A stretch of 64,000 nucleotides of DNA from Paenibacillus beijingensis (GCF_000961095.1 NZ_CP011058.1:3375501-3439500); one strand, 5' to 3'. Shown: positions 42,356-51,700, numbered from the stretch's first letter. The notes: generated by a model not told the origin, from the sequence alone. Translations and numbers: made by a program.

Positions 42356-43032
42356 CTAATCATTTTCAACGACAATTTTTCCGATCGAATTTCCGGCTTC
42401 CAGTAAAGAATGGGCTTTTCGCAATTGCTGCGCATCAATCGGAGAAAGTCGTTCCTTCAGCGTCGTTTGGGTCTGGACGCCGTACCGATAACGGCCAGCC
42501 CGGCCCATTTCGCCAATTGGGTGGCAATCGATCCGACTCCGCCTGCAGCGCCGATGATAAGAATCGTTTTATTTTTATTTTCATTCGGATCGCGGCTGAT
42601 GTTCAGACGATCGAACAGCGCCTCGTATGCGGTAATTGTTGTTAATGGAAGCGCGGCGGCTTGTGCGAAATCCAGCGATGCCGGCTTTTTCCCTGCGATC
42701 CTCTCGTCTACAAGATGGAATTCGCTGTTACAGCCCGGTCTCGTAATGTCGCCGGCGTAATAGACCTCTTCGCCCGGTTGAAATAACGTGCAATCCGCGC
42801 CAACCTCCTCAACAATTCCCGCCGCGTCCCAGCCTAAAATTTTCGGGCTTTCCTCAATCTTTTCTTTGGGCGAACGAACCTTGTAATCAACGGGATTTAC
42901 GGCAACCGCTTTCACTCGAACGAGCAAATCCCGGCCCGTGACGCGCGGTTTTTCAACTTGCAGATCGAGGAAGCTTTCCGGATCATCGACAGGCAGATAA
43001 CGATACAAACCGACGGCTTTCATCAATGCCAT
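42356..43032 (-). pseudogene. Zinc-type alcohol dehydrogenase/quinone oxidoreductase with large internal deletion
   Basis: The gene starts at ATG 43032 (MALMKAVGLYRYLPVDDPES) and shows the GroES-like domain and Rossmann motif ILIIGAAGGVGSIATQLAKW. After TASRP it hits a stop at 42457. A few bases later a different frame resumes with the normal C-terminus of this family (TLKERLSPIDAQQLRKAHSL, then GKIVVEND and a stop at 42356). Intact members have ~335-340 residues, so roughly 100 residues of the cofactor-binding and substrate region are missing and the join is out of frame. This is a decayed gene, not a sequencing slip. Confidence 0.8.
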
Positions 43033-43189
43033 AGTGTCCACTCTTCCTTTCTTATTGTGAAAGATTATAAGCACAGCGGCGAATCAATGGGCCGGTGTTT
43101 TTTGTGCGCCGCTCTCTGTTATACTAGTACAAACAATAATTTTTTGTAAGTATGCACATTTTTGATATATAGGATACTTTTTTACCACA

Positions 43190-43233
43190 GATAGAATTTA
43201 TAAATTTCGCAGTTGCGAAAATCAAATTCTATC
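43190..43233. repeat. Two-tier inverted repeat (cruciform-like)
   Basis: Outer arms GATAGAATTT/AAATTCTATC enclose inner arms TTTCGCA/TGCGAAA. No T-run follows on either strand, so an operator or RNA structure is more likely than a terminator. Confidence 0.6.
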
Positions 43234-43337
43234 TTGGCGATAAAACCTACCTTTAAACGCGGTCGCTCATCCCTGAGAGGCCTCGATAGAGGTTTTCTCG
43301 TACTAATAGGGGAGAGAGAGGCCGCAAAAGGTTTGAA

Positions 43338-43365
43338 TTGTAACATCCGCTGTTATCGTTATAAT
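43338..43365 (+). promoter_or_regulatory. Promoter of the MFS gene
   Basis: -35 TTGTAA, 16-bp spacer, perfect -10 TATAAT. It lies just before GTG 43373, which supports the downstream ATG 43406 as translation start. Confidence 0.65.
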
Positions 43366-43405
43366 AAAAAGAGTGACCAAATTTACGGCAAAGAAGCGTG
43401 AACGG

Positions 43406-44632
43406 ATGAAAATAAGCATTGCTTTCTCAAAATGGACAGCCGGTATATCGGAGCTGCAGATCGCATTGCTGAAGTTAAGAGCGCTCTATCTGGTGTCGGG
43501 GCTGGCCGGCGGAATGCTGGCGCCCTACTTGACGACTTTATTTATTCATCAAGGCTTTTCCGGCCAGCAGGCAGGATGGAGCATGGCGATCGGCACCTTC
43601 GCATCGGTCATTGTACAGCCTCTGTGGGGAATGATTGTCGACCGCTACAGGCGCACCCGTCTGGTGCTGGGCTTAAGCTTGGCCGTACCGGCGGTGCTGG
43701 TCTTCTTTTATAATACAAAGGTGTTTGCCGTAGCGGTGCTGGTTTATACGGTCTCAACGATATTTTCGGCTACGCAGCCGCCGATTGCCGATTCGTACGC
43801 CGTTGCGACAGCCCGCGCCGCCGGCACGTCATACGGAACGATCCGTTCCCTGGCGAGCCTCGGCTACGCCCTGGGGGGATTTGCGGGCGGGATTTATTTG
43901 TCCTATTTCCAGATCACTTCGCTGTGGGTCCCCTATATGATCCTCGCTTTTCTCGGTGTGCTCGCCGTCTGCACGCTGCCCGAACAGACGGATCGGTACG
44001 TCGTATCGATGTCTTTCTCGGAAGGCTTGAAGAAGCTTGCCCGCAACAAAAGCTTTCTTGTTTTTCTCGGGGGCTGCTTCCTTGTCAATCAAACGCTGAC
44101 GGCATTCAATTCGTTTTTCGTATTCGCCTTTCAATCGATCGGCGGTTCGTTCCGGCTCTCCGGCGTCGCGCTTCTGATCGCTTCGATTACGAATGTGCCG
44201 GCCATGCTGCTCGCCGCGTTTGTGATCCGAAAGATAGGCCGTGAAAAAATGCTCATGCTGGCGGCGGTCGCCTATATTTTACGGTGGGGGATCCAATGGC
44301 TGTTCCCCGTTCCTGCCGTTATGATCGGCATTCAAGTGCTGCACGGGCTGTCGTTCGGCTTCTTTTATATCGCCGCCGTTGAATTTGTTGCAGCGACGGC
44401 CGGCAAGGAAATGCAGGCGACGGGACAAAGCGTGTTCAATATGGTGTTTGCCGGTTTTGCCGGCATTATCGGCAATCTGCTGAACGGCTATTTAATTGAA
44501 GCGGGAGGCGTGCCGCTGATGCATCTGTCGTGCACGGTCAGTGCCGCTCTCGGCGCGCTGCTGCTCTGCATCGTCGTCGCCGATTCCCGGAAAGCCGCTG
44601 TTCCTTCTGCCGGCGGTAATCGATCAGCGTGA
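43406..44632 (+). CDS. MFS transporter (PPP/MFS_1-like, 12 TM)
   Basis: About 408 residues from ATG 43406; the ribosome binding site is weak, and GTG 43373 is rejected because it abuts the promoter. Twelve membrane helices; the segment GWSMAIGTFASVIVQPLWGMIVDRYRRTR carries the MFS loop 2-3 motif. Overall pattern (ALYLVSGLAGGMLAPYLTTLF at the start, GLSFGFFYIAAVEFVAATAGKE later) resembles the phenylpropionate-permease-like group including Bacillus YwbF. The substrate is unknown. Monocistronic, with a very strong terminator. Confidence 0.85.
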   Translation: MKISIAFSKWTAGISELQIALLKLRALYLVSGLAGGMLAPYLTTLFIHQGFSGQQAGWSMAIGTFASVIVQPLWGMIVDRYRRTRLVLGLSLAVPAVLVFFYNTKVFAVAVLVYTVSTIFSATQPPIADSYAVATARAAGTSYGTIRSLASLGYALGGFAGGIYLSYFQITSLWVPYMILAFLGVLAVCTLPEQTDRYVVSMSFSEGLKKLARNKSFLVFLGGCFLVNQTLTAFNSFFVFAFQSIGGSFRLSGVALLIASITNVPAMLLAAFVIRKIGREKMLMLAAVAYILRWGIQWLFPVPAVMIGIQVLHGLSFGFFYIAAVEFVAATAGKEMQATGQSVFNMVFAGFAGIIGNLLNGYLIEAGGVPLMHLSCTVSAALGALLLCIVVADSRKAAVPSAGGNRSA

Positions 44633-44636
44633 AATA

Positions 44637-44691
44637 GAACGGCTGCAAGCTGTGCGGACCCAAGGTCCGCGGCTTGCAGCCGTTCTTTTTT
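44637..44691 (+). terminator. Very strong terminator after the MFS gene
   Basis: A 14-bp outer stem GAACGGCTGCAAGC and complement, with a GCGGACC/GGTCCGC inner stem, then eight Ts. Confidence 0.92.
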
Positions 44692-44959
44692 CCGAAGATA
44701 AGGTTCCCTGGCTTGCAGCCGTTTTTCGCTTGTCACGATGAACGTGCGGACAAAAAAAGCGACCCGCAAAAAGAGCGGGCCTAATCGGAATGGGAGATGC
44801 TAGCGGTTTTTGTCGAATCAACGCAAGCGTGGAGATGGGCCGGAAAGACGAAGGTCTTCAATTCGTCTTACATATAAAGTAAGGTGATCGAAAGGAAGAA
44901 AAAGAAAGATTAGTAAGAGAAACATATATTTGAGGAAAAGGGAATTCAATATTGTTGAA

Positions 44960-44973
44960 TGATAGCGCTTTCT
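44960..44973. promoter_or_regulatory. cre (CcpA) site candidate upstream of oppA
   Basis: TGATAGCGCTTTCT matches TGWAARCGYTWNCW at 13 of 14 positions. It lies ~90 bp before the -10 box, a position that could activate or repress. Confidence 0.5.
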
Positions 44974-45017
44974 AATCCCCTAGAATCTGTATATTAATGA
45001 AAAGTTATTAATAACTA

Positions 45018-45032
45018 TAAATTCTGAAAATT
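45018..45032. promoter_or_regulatory. CodY-box candidate upstream of oppA
   Basis: TAAATTCTGAAAATT matches the CodY consensus AATTTTCWGAAAATT at 12 of 15 positions. It lies ~30 bp upstream of the -10, the expected place for repression. Peptide importers are classical CodY targets in Firmicutes. Confidence 0.5.
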
Positions 45033-45111
45033 TTTTATATTCTAATTTAGAAAATGATGCTACAATTGGACAATGTAAAAAGTGATTACCAAAAACAGGG
45101 AGGCGTGAGTA

Positions 45112-46854
45112 GTGGGGAAATCGTTGAAATGGTTGTCGCTCATTGTCATTTTATCGCTGGTGGGAATCATGATTGCTGGGTGTTCCTCATCGAATTCCGG
45201 CGGGGGGAATACGAATGAATCAACGAATACTTCGACCGGAACGACAAATACCTCAACAACAACGGAGCCGCCTGCCGCTGCGGCAAACGAGCCGGTGGAC
45301 GGAGGGACGCTGACGGTCAGCACCTTCTCGGATATCGTGAACGTTAACCCGATCTTTGTGCAGGATACCGCTTCCGGGGACGCGGGCTACTTCCTGTACT
45401 CGAACATTTACGACTTCGACAGACAAGGGAACGTAGCGGTCGAACCGTGGTCGCTTGCCGCAGAGCTGCCGCAAATTTCCGCAGACGGCAAAGAGTACGT
45501 CGTCAAGCTGAAAAATACGGCCAAATGGAGCGACGGCCAGCCGGTAACCGCCCAAGACGTCAAATTCACCTTCGATACGATCAAAAATCCCGACGCCGGC
45601 GCTCCCGGCATCAGCCTGGTCGACAAGGTGGCCCAAATCGACGTCGTCGACGACTACACGGTCAAATTTACGATGAAGCAAGTCTATGCGCCGTTCCTGA
45701 ACGTGCTTGTTGCGGCGGTCGTACCGGCTCATATATTGAAGGATGTGCCGGTGAAGGAGCTCGTGTCGAATCCTTACGGCACCGATCCGGCGAAGACGGT
45801 TACGAACGGCCCGTGGAAATGGTCGGAATGGAAGCAGAAGCAATATATCAGCTTTGACGCCGATCCGAACTACTGGGGCGAGAAGAAGCCGCATATTTCC
45901 AAAATCATCTACAAAATTTATGCGGATCAAAATACCGAGGTTCAAGCGCTGATGAAAGGGGACGTCGACCTTACCCAGGCGATCCCGGTTACCCAGGTTG
46001 AAGCGGTGAAAAATAAAGGCGGAATCAACGTCATTTTGCAGCCGGGACCGCAGTATGAATATTTGGGCTTCAACTTTAAAGCGGACAACTTCCCGGACAA
46101 ATTCGTACCGTTCACGGGGCAAAAAACGAGACAGGCGATCGCGTACGCGATCAATCGCCAAGGCATGGTCGATAATGTGCTCAAAGGCACCGGCAAGCTG
46201 ATGAACGCGCCGTTCCTGCCGGGCTCGTGGGCCGATCCGGCCGATTCGGTCGTCAACTATGATTACAACGTCGAGCAGGCGAAGAAACTGCTGGCCGAAG
46301 ACGGATGGGTAGCCGGCGAGGACGGCATTTTGGCCAAGGACGGTCACCGCTTCTCGTTCGAGCTGCAGTACAACTCCGGCAACAGCCGCCGTGAGCAGGT
46401 TTCCGCCATTATCCAGCAAAACTTGAAGGATGTCGGCATCGAGGTCAAGCCGAAGGCGATCGACTTCTCCTCCTGGGTAGAGCAAAATCTGACGCCGGGC
46501 AAATACGAGGCGATCTTGCTGGCCTGGTCGCTGAACAATCCCGATCCGGACGGTGAGAGCACGTTCTCGAGCAAATACTTCCCGCCGAACGGCCAAAACC
46601 AAGGCTTCTACAAAAACGAGAAACTCGACCAGCTTTGGGTGGACGGTTACTCCACGGTTGACCAGGAGGCCCGGAAAAAAGTATACGCCGAGGTGGGCAA
46701 AGAAATCAGTACCGACCTGCCGTACGTATTCCTGTACCAATACGGCTTGCCGGAAGGAATCGGTTCACGCGTGAACTATGCGGAGGAAGACGCTCCGGAG
46801 CCGACGCTTCCTTACGGGTACTTCTTCCACATCATCAACTGGTGGGTCAAATAG
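45112..46854 (+). CDS. Oligopeptide ABC transporter substrate-binding lipoprotein (OppA/AppA type)
   Basis: A 580-residue protein, GTG start with GGGAGG upstream. Signal peptide with lipobox MIAGC and Cys24; a Ser/Thr/Asn-rich linker follows. The family-5 binding fold shows WSLAAELPQISADGKEYVVK, KWSDGQPVTAQDVKFTFD, NGPWKWSEW and the C-terminal dipeptide/nickel-type YVFLYQYG. It captures peptides at the cell surface for the downstream permeases and ATPases. A terminator follows and probably reduces, rather than stops, transcription of the rest, giving excess binding protein. Confidence 0.93.
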   Translation: MGKSLKWLSLIVILSLVGIMIAGCSSSNSGGGNTNESTNTSTGTTNTSTTTEPPAAAANEPVDGGTLTVSTFSDIVNVNPIFVQDTASGDAGYFLYSNIYDFDRQGNVAVEPWSLAAELPQISADGKEYVVKLKNTAKWSDGQPVTAQDVKFTFDTIKNPDAGAPGISLVDKVAQIDVVDDYTVKFTMKQVYAPFLNVLVAAVVPAHILKDVPVKELVSNPYGTDPAKTVTNGPWKWSEWKQKQYISFDADPNYWGEKKPHISKIIYKIYADQNTEVQALMKGDVDLTQAIPVTQVEAVKNKGGINVILQPGPQYEYLGFNFKADNFPDKFVPFTGQKTRQAIAYAINRQGMVDNVLKGTGKLMNAPFLPGSWADPADSVVNYDYNVEQAKKLLAEDGWVAGEDGILAKDGHRFSFELQYNSGNSRREQVSAIIQQNLKDVGIEVKPKAIDFSSWVEQNLTPGKYEAILLAWSLNNPDPDGESTFSSKYFPPNGQNQGFYKNEKLDQLWVDGYSTVDQEARKKVYAEVGKEISTDLPYVFLYQYGLPEGIGSRVNYAEEDAPEPTLPYGYFFHIINWWVK

Positions 46855-46882
46855 TCGTTTACAACAGCGTAAGTGCAACCTG

Positions 46883-46908
46883 GGGAGGGATACATCCCTC
46901 CCTTTTTT
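46883..46908 (+). terminator. Attenuating terminator between oppA- and oppB-type genes
   Basis: GGGAGGGA/TCCCTCCC stem with a four-base loop and six Ts. It lies ~170 bp before the next cistron of the same transporter. Confidence 0.8.
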
Positions 46909-47078
46909 GCCATTCAAAATGATAGGCGCTTTCCAATCGAGCAAGCAAAGGGGAATCGGTTGCGGATGGTTTTTGCCTGCCCGAAAGCGGGTACTTGTTT
47001 AATAAGCCGTTTTGATTGAGGTTTACGCTTACGATGCGGGTTTTGCCATTTAAGCAAAACCTTTAGGAGGTTACCGTA

Positions 47079-48050
47079 ATGACCGAATATCTGATCCGCC
47101 GGATCATTCAGTCGGTAGTTGTTCTTTTTCTGATTACGCTGGTTACATTCGGTCTTATTCACGCCGCGCCGGGCGGACCGACGCAAATTTTTTTATCGCC
47201 GGGATTATCGCAGGAAGCCGCTAAAATTCAAGCCCATAACCTCGGTCTGGACAGGCCGGTGTACATCCAATATATCCGCTGGCTGGGCGATCTGCTGCAG
47301 GGCGATTTGGGCTATACGTTCAAAAATCATATCCCCGTAGGGAAAATACTGTGGCCGACCGTCGGCAACACCATCGTGCTGATGGGGGCGGCATGGATTT
47401 TGTCGCTGGTCATCGCGATTCCTTGGGGCATTTATAATAGTACCGTCGAATACGGCTTCTCCGACCAGACCGCCTCCTTTATTTCTTACGTCGGGTTTGC
47501 GATGCCTACGTTCTGGTTCGGCATTTTGCTGCAGGAGCTGTTCTCGCTTCGGCTGGACTGGCTTCCGCTCTCCGATATGTGGACGATGGGAAAGGAAGGC
47601 AACCTCGGCGATTTGTTTATGCACCTGATCCTGCCGGTAACGGTGCTGACGCTCGGGTTTCTGGCCTCGTACGTCAAATATGCGCGCGCGAGCATGCTCG
47701 AGGTGCTGGAACAGGATTATATCCGTACGGCCCGCGCCAAAGGCGTCAAGGAAACACGGGTCGTATTCCGCCATGCGCTGCGGAACGCGCTCATTCCGAT
47801 CATTACCGTGCTCGGGCTCGATTTATCGATCCTTGTCGGCGGTGCGGCGCTTACTGAAAATGTATTCAATTGGCCCGGTATGGGGCGCTTGTTCGTGGAA
47901 ATGGCCATGTCGCGGGAGTATTCGGTGCTGATGGCAATCACCATTGTTGTCGCCGTCATGGTCGTCGTCGGCAACCTGATCGCCGACATTTTGTATGCGA
48001 TCGTTGATCCGCGCGTACAGCTGGGACGCAGAGGAGGGAACTTGTCATGA
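47079..48050 (+). CDS. Peptide ABC transporter permease (OppB/AppB type)
   Basis: A 323-residue permease with six helices. The start MTEYLIRRIIQSVVVLFLIT and LIHAAPGGPTQIF are typical of the B subunit; the EAA loop is YIRTARAKGVKETRVVFRHALRNAL near residue 215. AGGAGG precedes the ATG by 8 nt. It overlaps the next permease by 4 bp (ATGA). Confidence 0.94.
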   Translation: MTEYLIRRIIQSVVVLFLITLVTFGLIHAAPGGPTQIFLSPGLSQEAAKIQAHNLGLDRPVYIQYIRWLGDLLQGDLGYTFKNHIPVGKILWPTVGNTIVLMGAAWILSLVIAIPWGIYNSTVEYGFSDQTASFISYVGFAMPTFWFGILLQELFSLRLDWLPLSDMWTMGKEGNLGDLFMHLILPVTVLTLGFLASYVKYARASMLEVLEQDYIRTARAKGVKETRVVFRHALRNALIPIITVLGLDLSILVGGAALTENVFNWPGMGRLFVEMAMSREYSVLMAITIVVAVMVVVGNLIADILYAIVDPRVQLGRRGGNLS

Positions 48051-49042
48051 GCAAAGCCGATCTCCAGGACAATCCCGTTGTTTCCCCTTCGGGAACCGGA
48101 GCGGTGCAGCAAACCAGCGTGTCCCGGCCGGGCAAAAGGCCGCCCGGGCCGTGGCGGACGATGTGGTCGAAGTTTTCGCGCAACGGCTATGCGATGACCG
48201 GGCTCGGCATTATCGTCCTGTTCGTGCTGGCGTCGTGCGCCGCTCCGCTGCTGACACCGTACGATCCCGCCAAAATCGATCTGCTCTACGCGAATTTGCC
48301 GGTGGGCGCGGACGGCCATCTGCTCGGAACCGACGAGCTGGGCCGCGATATTTTTGCGCGGCTGCTGTACAGCGGCCGCGTATCGCTGCTGGTCGGTTTT
48401 CTCGTCGCAATCGTCGCCGTTCTGATCGGCTCTTTTGTCGGCGCGGTTTCCGGCTACTTCGGGGGCTGGGTTGACACCTGCCTGATGCGGCTGGTCGATG
48501 TAATGAACTCGATTCCGCTGCTGTTTCTGAACATTCTCATTTTGGCCATTTTCGGCTCCAAGTTCAGCTATATGATTCTCATACTGGCTTTTACCGGTTG
48601 GATGAGCGTTTCCCGTCTCGTGCGGGGCACCTTTTTGCAGCTGCGGGAAATGCAGTATGTGGAAGCGGCCCGGGCGATCGGCGTGTCGAGCTGGGGCATT
48701 ATTTTCCGCCACTTGCTCCGCAATGCGAGCTTTCCGATCGTCGTGAACGCGACGCTTATGGTAGGGGGAGCGATATTGAGCGAGTCGGCGCTGTCGTATC
48801 TGGGGCTTGGCATTCAAGCGCCTCAGACGAGCTGGGGGCTGATGCTCAGCAACGCGCAGGAGTTTATGCTCATTGATCCGCTGCAGGCGCTTTATCCCGG
48901 TCTTTGCATACTCATCGTCGTGCTTGCGGTGAACTTTGTCGGGGACGGTGTCCGCGATGCGCTCGATCCGCGGCAAAAAATGCATCTTTCGCAAAGGAGG
49001 CTGAACAAATGGCGCAAAAGCTTCTCGAAATCGAAAATCTGA
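48047..49042 (+). CDS. Peptide ABC transporter permease (OppC/AppC type)
   Basis: A 331-residue protein. An N-terminal cytoplasmic extension of ~40 residues precedes the first helix (FSRNGYAMTGLGIIVLFVLA). The C-type permease motif GTDELGRDIFARLLYSGRVSL is at ~84 and the EAA loop QYVEAARAIGVSSWGIIFRH at ~202. It forms the channel heterodimer with the B subunit. Its end overlaps the start of the D ATPase gene by 34 bp. Confidence 0.94.
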   Translation: MSKADLQDNPVVSPSGTGAVQQTSVSRPGKRPPGPWRTMWSKFSRNGYAMTGLGIIVLFVLASCAAPLLTPYDPAKIDLLYANLPVGADGHLLGTDELGRDIFARLLYSGRVSLLVGFLVAIVAVLIGSFVGAVSGYFGGWVDTCLMRLVDVMNSIPLLFLNILILAIFGSKFSYMILILAFTGWMSVSRLVRGTFLQLREMQYVEAARAIGVSSWGIIFRHLLRNASFPIVVNATLMVGGAILSESALSYLGLGIQAPQTSWGLMLSNAQEFMLIDPLQALYPGLCILIVVLAVNFVGDGVRDALDPRQKMHLSQRRLNKWRKSFSKSKI

Positions 49043-50079
49043 CCGCCGCGTTCCGCTCGCAGAAAGACTGGGTGAAGGCGACCGACAACGTGTCGTTTTC
49101 GTTGGATACGGGACAGACCCTGTGCATCGTCGGCGAGTCGGGAAGCGGCAAAAGCGTCACTTCGTTGTCCATTATGCGCCTCATCGACTACGCGGGCGGC
49201 GTCATTATGGAAGGCAGCATCCGCTTTAAAGGAGAGGAACTGGCGAGCAAAGAGCAGCAGGAGATGATCGGAATCCGCGGCAACAAGATCGCCATGATTT
49301 TTCAGGACCCGATGTCGGCGCTCAATCCCGTCTTTACGGTCGGGGATCAGATCGCCGAAAGCGTGCAGCTGCATCAGAACAAAAGCCGGGAAGAAGCGTG
49401 GAAAGCGGCGGTGGAAATGCTGCGCCTCGTCGGAATTCCTTCGCCGGAAATCCGGGCCGGACAGTATCCCCATGAGCTGTCGGGCGGGATGTGCCAGCGC
49501 GTCGTCATCGCCATCGCGCTCGCCTGCAGCCCGGAGCTGCTCATTGCCGACGAGCCGACGACCGCTCTTGATGTGACCGTGCAGGCGCAAATTCTCGATC
49601 TGCTGCTGCGGTTGAAGGAAGAAATGGGCATGTCGATTCTGCTCATTACGCACGATATGGGCGTTGCGGCGGAAATGGCGGACCGCATCGCCGTCATGTA
49701 TGCGGGCGCGATTGTGGAAGAAGGATTGGCGTCCGAATTGTTCCGCAGCCCGTCCCATCCTTATACGGCCGGTCTGCTGCGCTCCATTCCCGGTCTTGAA
49801 GGCGATCGCGGCGAGGAACTGTACACGATTCAAGGAACCATTCCGCCGATCAGCCAGCTTCCATCCGGATGCCGCTTCCATCCGCGCTGCCCTTATGTGA
49901 TGGACCGCTGCCGAAATCAGGATCCCGGTTTCTTTCGTTTGGGGGACGATCATAAAGCGGCCTGCTGGCTCTATGACGAATCTGTCTCTGCCGGTTCCGC
50001 CCAGACCGGGAACAAAGTGACCGTCAAGTTTGGCGTGCGCGACAAACAGAATGCCGTGAAACGGGGGGAACGGATATGA
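49009..50079 (+). CDS. Peptide ABC transporter ATPase (OppD/AppD type)
   Basis: A 356-residue protein starting at ATG 49009 (AAAGGAGG 7 nt upstream, inside the preceding gene). Walker A GESGSGKS near 42, signature LSGGMCQRVVIAIALA near 158, Walker B LLIADEPTTALD. The C-terminal oligopeptide extension carries the CxnCxxRCPY-like cysteines (SGCRFHPRCPYVMDRC) that hold an iron-sulfur cluster in some homologues. The signature reads SGGMC instead of SGGMR, a mild variant. Confidence 0.94.
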   Translation: MAQKLLEIENLTAAFRSQKDWVKATDNVSFSLDTGQTLCIVGESGSGKSVTSLSIMRLIDYAGGVIMEGSIRFKGEELASKEQQEMIGIRGNKIAMIFQDPMSALNPVFTVGDQIAESVQLHQNKSREEAWKAAVEMLRLVGIPSPEIRAGQYPHELSGGMCQRVVIAIALACSPELLIADEPTTALDVTVQAQILDLLLRLKEEMGMSILLITHDMGVAAEMADRIAVMYAGAIVEEGLASELFRSPSHPYTAGLLRSIPGLEGDRGEELYTIQGTIPPISQLPSGCRFHPRCPYVMDRCRNQDPGFFRLGDDHKAACWLYDESVSAGSAQTGNKVTVKFGVRDKQNAVKRGERI

Positions 50080-51062
50080 GCGTGCAGCAAGCGGAGCAGC
50101 AGCTTCTTGAAGTGCGGCATTTGAAAAAATATTTTCCGATCAAAAAAGGACTGCTGAACCGGGTTGTCGGACAGGTGAAAGCGGTCGATGGCGTCAGCTT
50201 GTCGATCCGAAAGGGCGAGACGTTCGGCTTGGTCGGCGAATCCGGGTGCGGCAAGTCGACGCTTGGCCGCGTCATTTTGCAGCTGCAGCGGGCGACCGAA
50301 GGGGACGTCATCTTCGACGGCACCAATGTGACCGGGCTTGGACACGCGGAGATGCGCAGGATGCGCGAGCGGATGCAAATTATTTTTCAGGATCCGTTCG
50401 GCTCGCTCAATCCGCGCTTTCTGGTACGGGATTTGATCGCGGAGCCGCTGCGGATTCACCGCAAAATGACGGCACGCCAGATGGACGACCGCGTCGTGGA
50501 GCTGATGGAGCTGGTCGGACTCGATGCGTCCAGGCGCAACCGGTATCCGCACGAATTTTCCGGCGGACAACGCCAGCGGATCGGCATTGCGCGCGCGATT
50601 GCGCTGAGTCCCCAATTTATTTTGGCGGATGAGGCGGTATCCGCGCTCGACGTGTCCGTTCAGTCGCAGGTGCTCAACCTGCTGCGGAAGCTGCAGAAGG
50701 AGCTGGGGCTGACGTTTCTGTTCATTGCCCACGGCTTAAACGTTGTCCGCCACATTTCCGAGCGGGTCGGCGTCATGTACCTCGGCAAGCTGGTGGAGGT
50801 AGCCCCGACCGAAGCGCTGTTCGCCGCGCCGCGACACCCGTACACCGCCGCGCTTCTCTCTTCGATCCCGCGGCCGGAACCGGACCGCAAACGGGAGCGG
50901 ATCGTGCTGCAGGGGGACGTTCCGTCGCCGGCCAACCCGCCGTCCGGCTGCCGCTTTCACCCGCGGTGCCCGTTGGCCGCTGAGAGATGCCGGATCGAGG
51001 AGCCGCTGCTGCTGCAGGACGAGTCGGGCCGGGCTGTCGCCTGCCACTTTCCGCTGTCATAA
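50076..51062 (+). CDS. Peptide ABC transporter ATPase (OppF/AppF type)
   Basis: A 328-residue protein overlapping the D subunit by 4 bp. Walker A GESGCGKSTLGR near 52, signature FSGGQRQRIGIARAIA near 161, Walker B FILADEAVSALD, and a C-terminal cysteine cluster (GCRFHPRCPLAAERC). Together with the preceding four genes it completes one peptide importer. No terminator is obvious immediately after the stop codon. Confidence 0.94.
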   Translation: MSVQQAEQQLLEVRHLKKYFPIKKGLLNRVVGQVKAVDGVSLSIRKGETFGLVGESGCGKSTLGRVILQLQRATEGDVIFDGTNVTGLGHAEMRRMRERMQIIFQDPFGSLNPRFLVRDLIAEPLRIHRKMTARQMDDRVVELMELVGLDASRRNRYPHEFSGGQRQRIGIARAIALSPQFILADEAVSALDVSVQSQVLNLLRKLQKELGLTFLFIAHGLNVVRHISERVGVMYLGKLVEVAPTEALFAAPRHPYTAALLSSIPRPEPDRKRERIVLQGDVPSPANPPSGCRFHPRCPLAAERCRIEEPLLLQDESGRAVACHFPLS

Positions 51063-51180
51063 GGTAAAGTTTTTTGTTTTTTCTTTTGTCCGCTCGGCAT
51101 GGTTGGTCTGGTACGGCATAGGATGAGTAGAGGAGAAGCGGTTTGGTCCATAATGTCCAATCATCAGGAGGGGAACACCG

Positions 51181-51588
51181 ATGGGAATCCATGTTGATGC
51201 CGATCCGTTGACTTCGCTCACCGGTCCGTTTATGACGGTCGTTATGATCGCAGTCGCCGTCATTGTGGCAGCCGGCTTGTTCCGCACGCTTCATCTCTGG
51301 AACCGGAACAACAAGCAGCCGGTGCTGTCCGTTCGCGCCCTTGTTGTGGGCAGGCGGTTCGAGGCGCAAACCCGCCGCCACAGCGGCGACGATAATGCGT
51401 CTCAGCAGACGCAATCTTATACGTACTATGTAACATTCGAAGTGGAAAGCGGCGACCGGATGGAGTTTGCGATCGAAGGGCGCAATTACGGCTTGATCGC
51501 CGAGGGCGATCTAGGAAAATTGACGTTCCAGGGAACGCGCTATTTCGGGTTCGATCGCGACAACAACAGGCTCGGCCAGATGGGCTGA
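51181..51588 (+). CDS. DUF2500 family membrane protein
   Basis: A 135-residue protein. One N-terminal membrane helix (PFMTVVMIAVAVIVAAGLF) is followed by a beta-rich domain (VLSVRALVVGRRF, SYTYYVTFEVESGDRMEF, LGKLTFQGTRYFGF) that matches DUF2500. The function is unknown; a membrane-anchored domain on the outer or inner face. AGGAGGGG precedes the ATG. It is followed closely by a terminator. Confidence 0.82.
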   Translation: MGIHVDADPLTSLTGPFMTVVMIAVAVIVAAGLFRTLHLWNRNNKQPVLSVRALVVGRRFEAQTRRHSGDDNASQQTQSYTYYVTFEVESGDRMEFAIEGRNYGLIAEGDLGKLTFQGTRYFGFDRDNNRLGQMG

Positions 51589-51623
51589 GCCTGTATTTGG
51601 AGACCATTATAGGAGACCATTAG

Positions 51624-51649
51624 AACATACGGGAGACGTATGTTTTTTT
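51624..51649 (+). terminator. Terminator after the DUF2500 gene
   Basis: AACATACG/CGTATGTT stem followed by seven Ts. Just upstream, GGAGACCATTA occurs twice in tandem. Confidence 0.85.
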
Positions 51650-51700
51650 GTTTGGACGCATGGCGCATGAAGCCCCGCGATAATAATCGGACTGCCGGCT

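Larger units (their letters stand above)
43033..43405. other. Intergenic region between divergent genes
   Basis: It contains a two-tier inverted repeat at 43190-43233 and the promoter of the MFS gene at 43338-43365. A 62-codon frame at 43213-43401 crosses both and is rejected. Confidence 0.5.
44633..45111. other. Intergenic and control region upstream of the peptide transporter
   Basis: It contains the MFS terminator, a duplicated GCTTGCAGCCGTT block (44672 and 44712), a cre candidate, a CodY-box candidate and a TACAAT -10 (45061-45066) for the opp operon. Confidence 0.6.

Noticed and set aside
43213..43401. 62-codon plus-strand frame before the MFS gene
   Set aside because: It crosses the inverted repeat and the MFS promoter and has no ribosome binding site.
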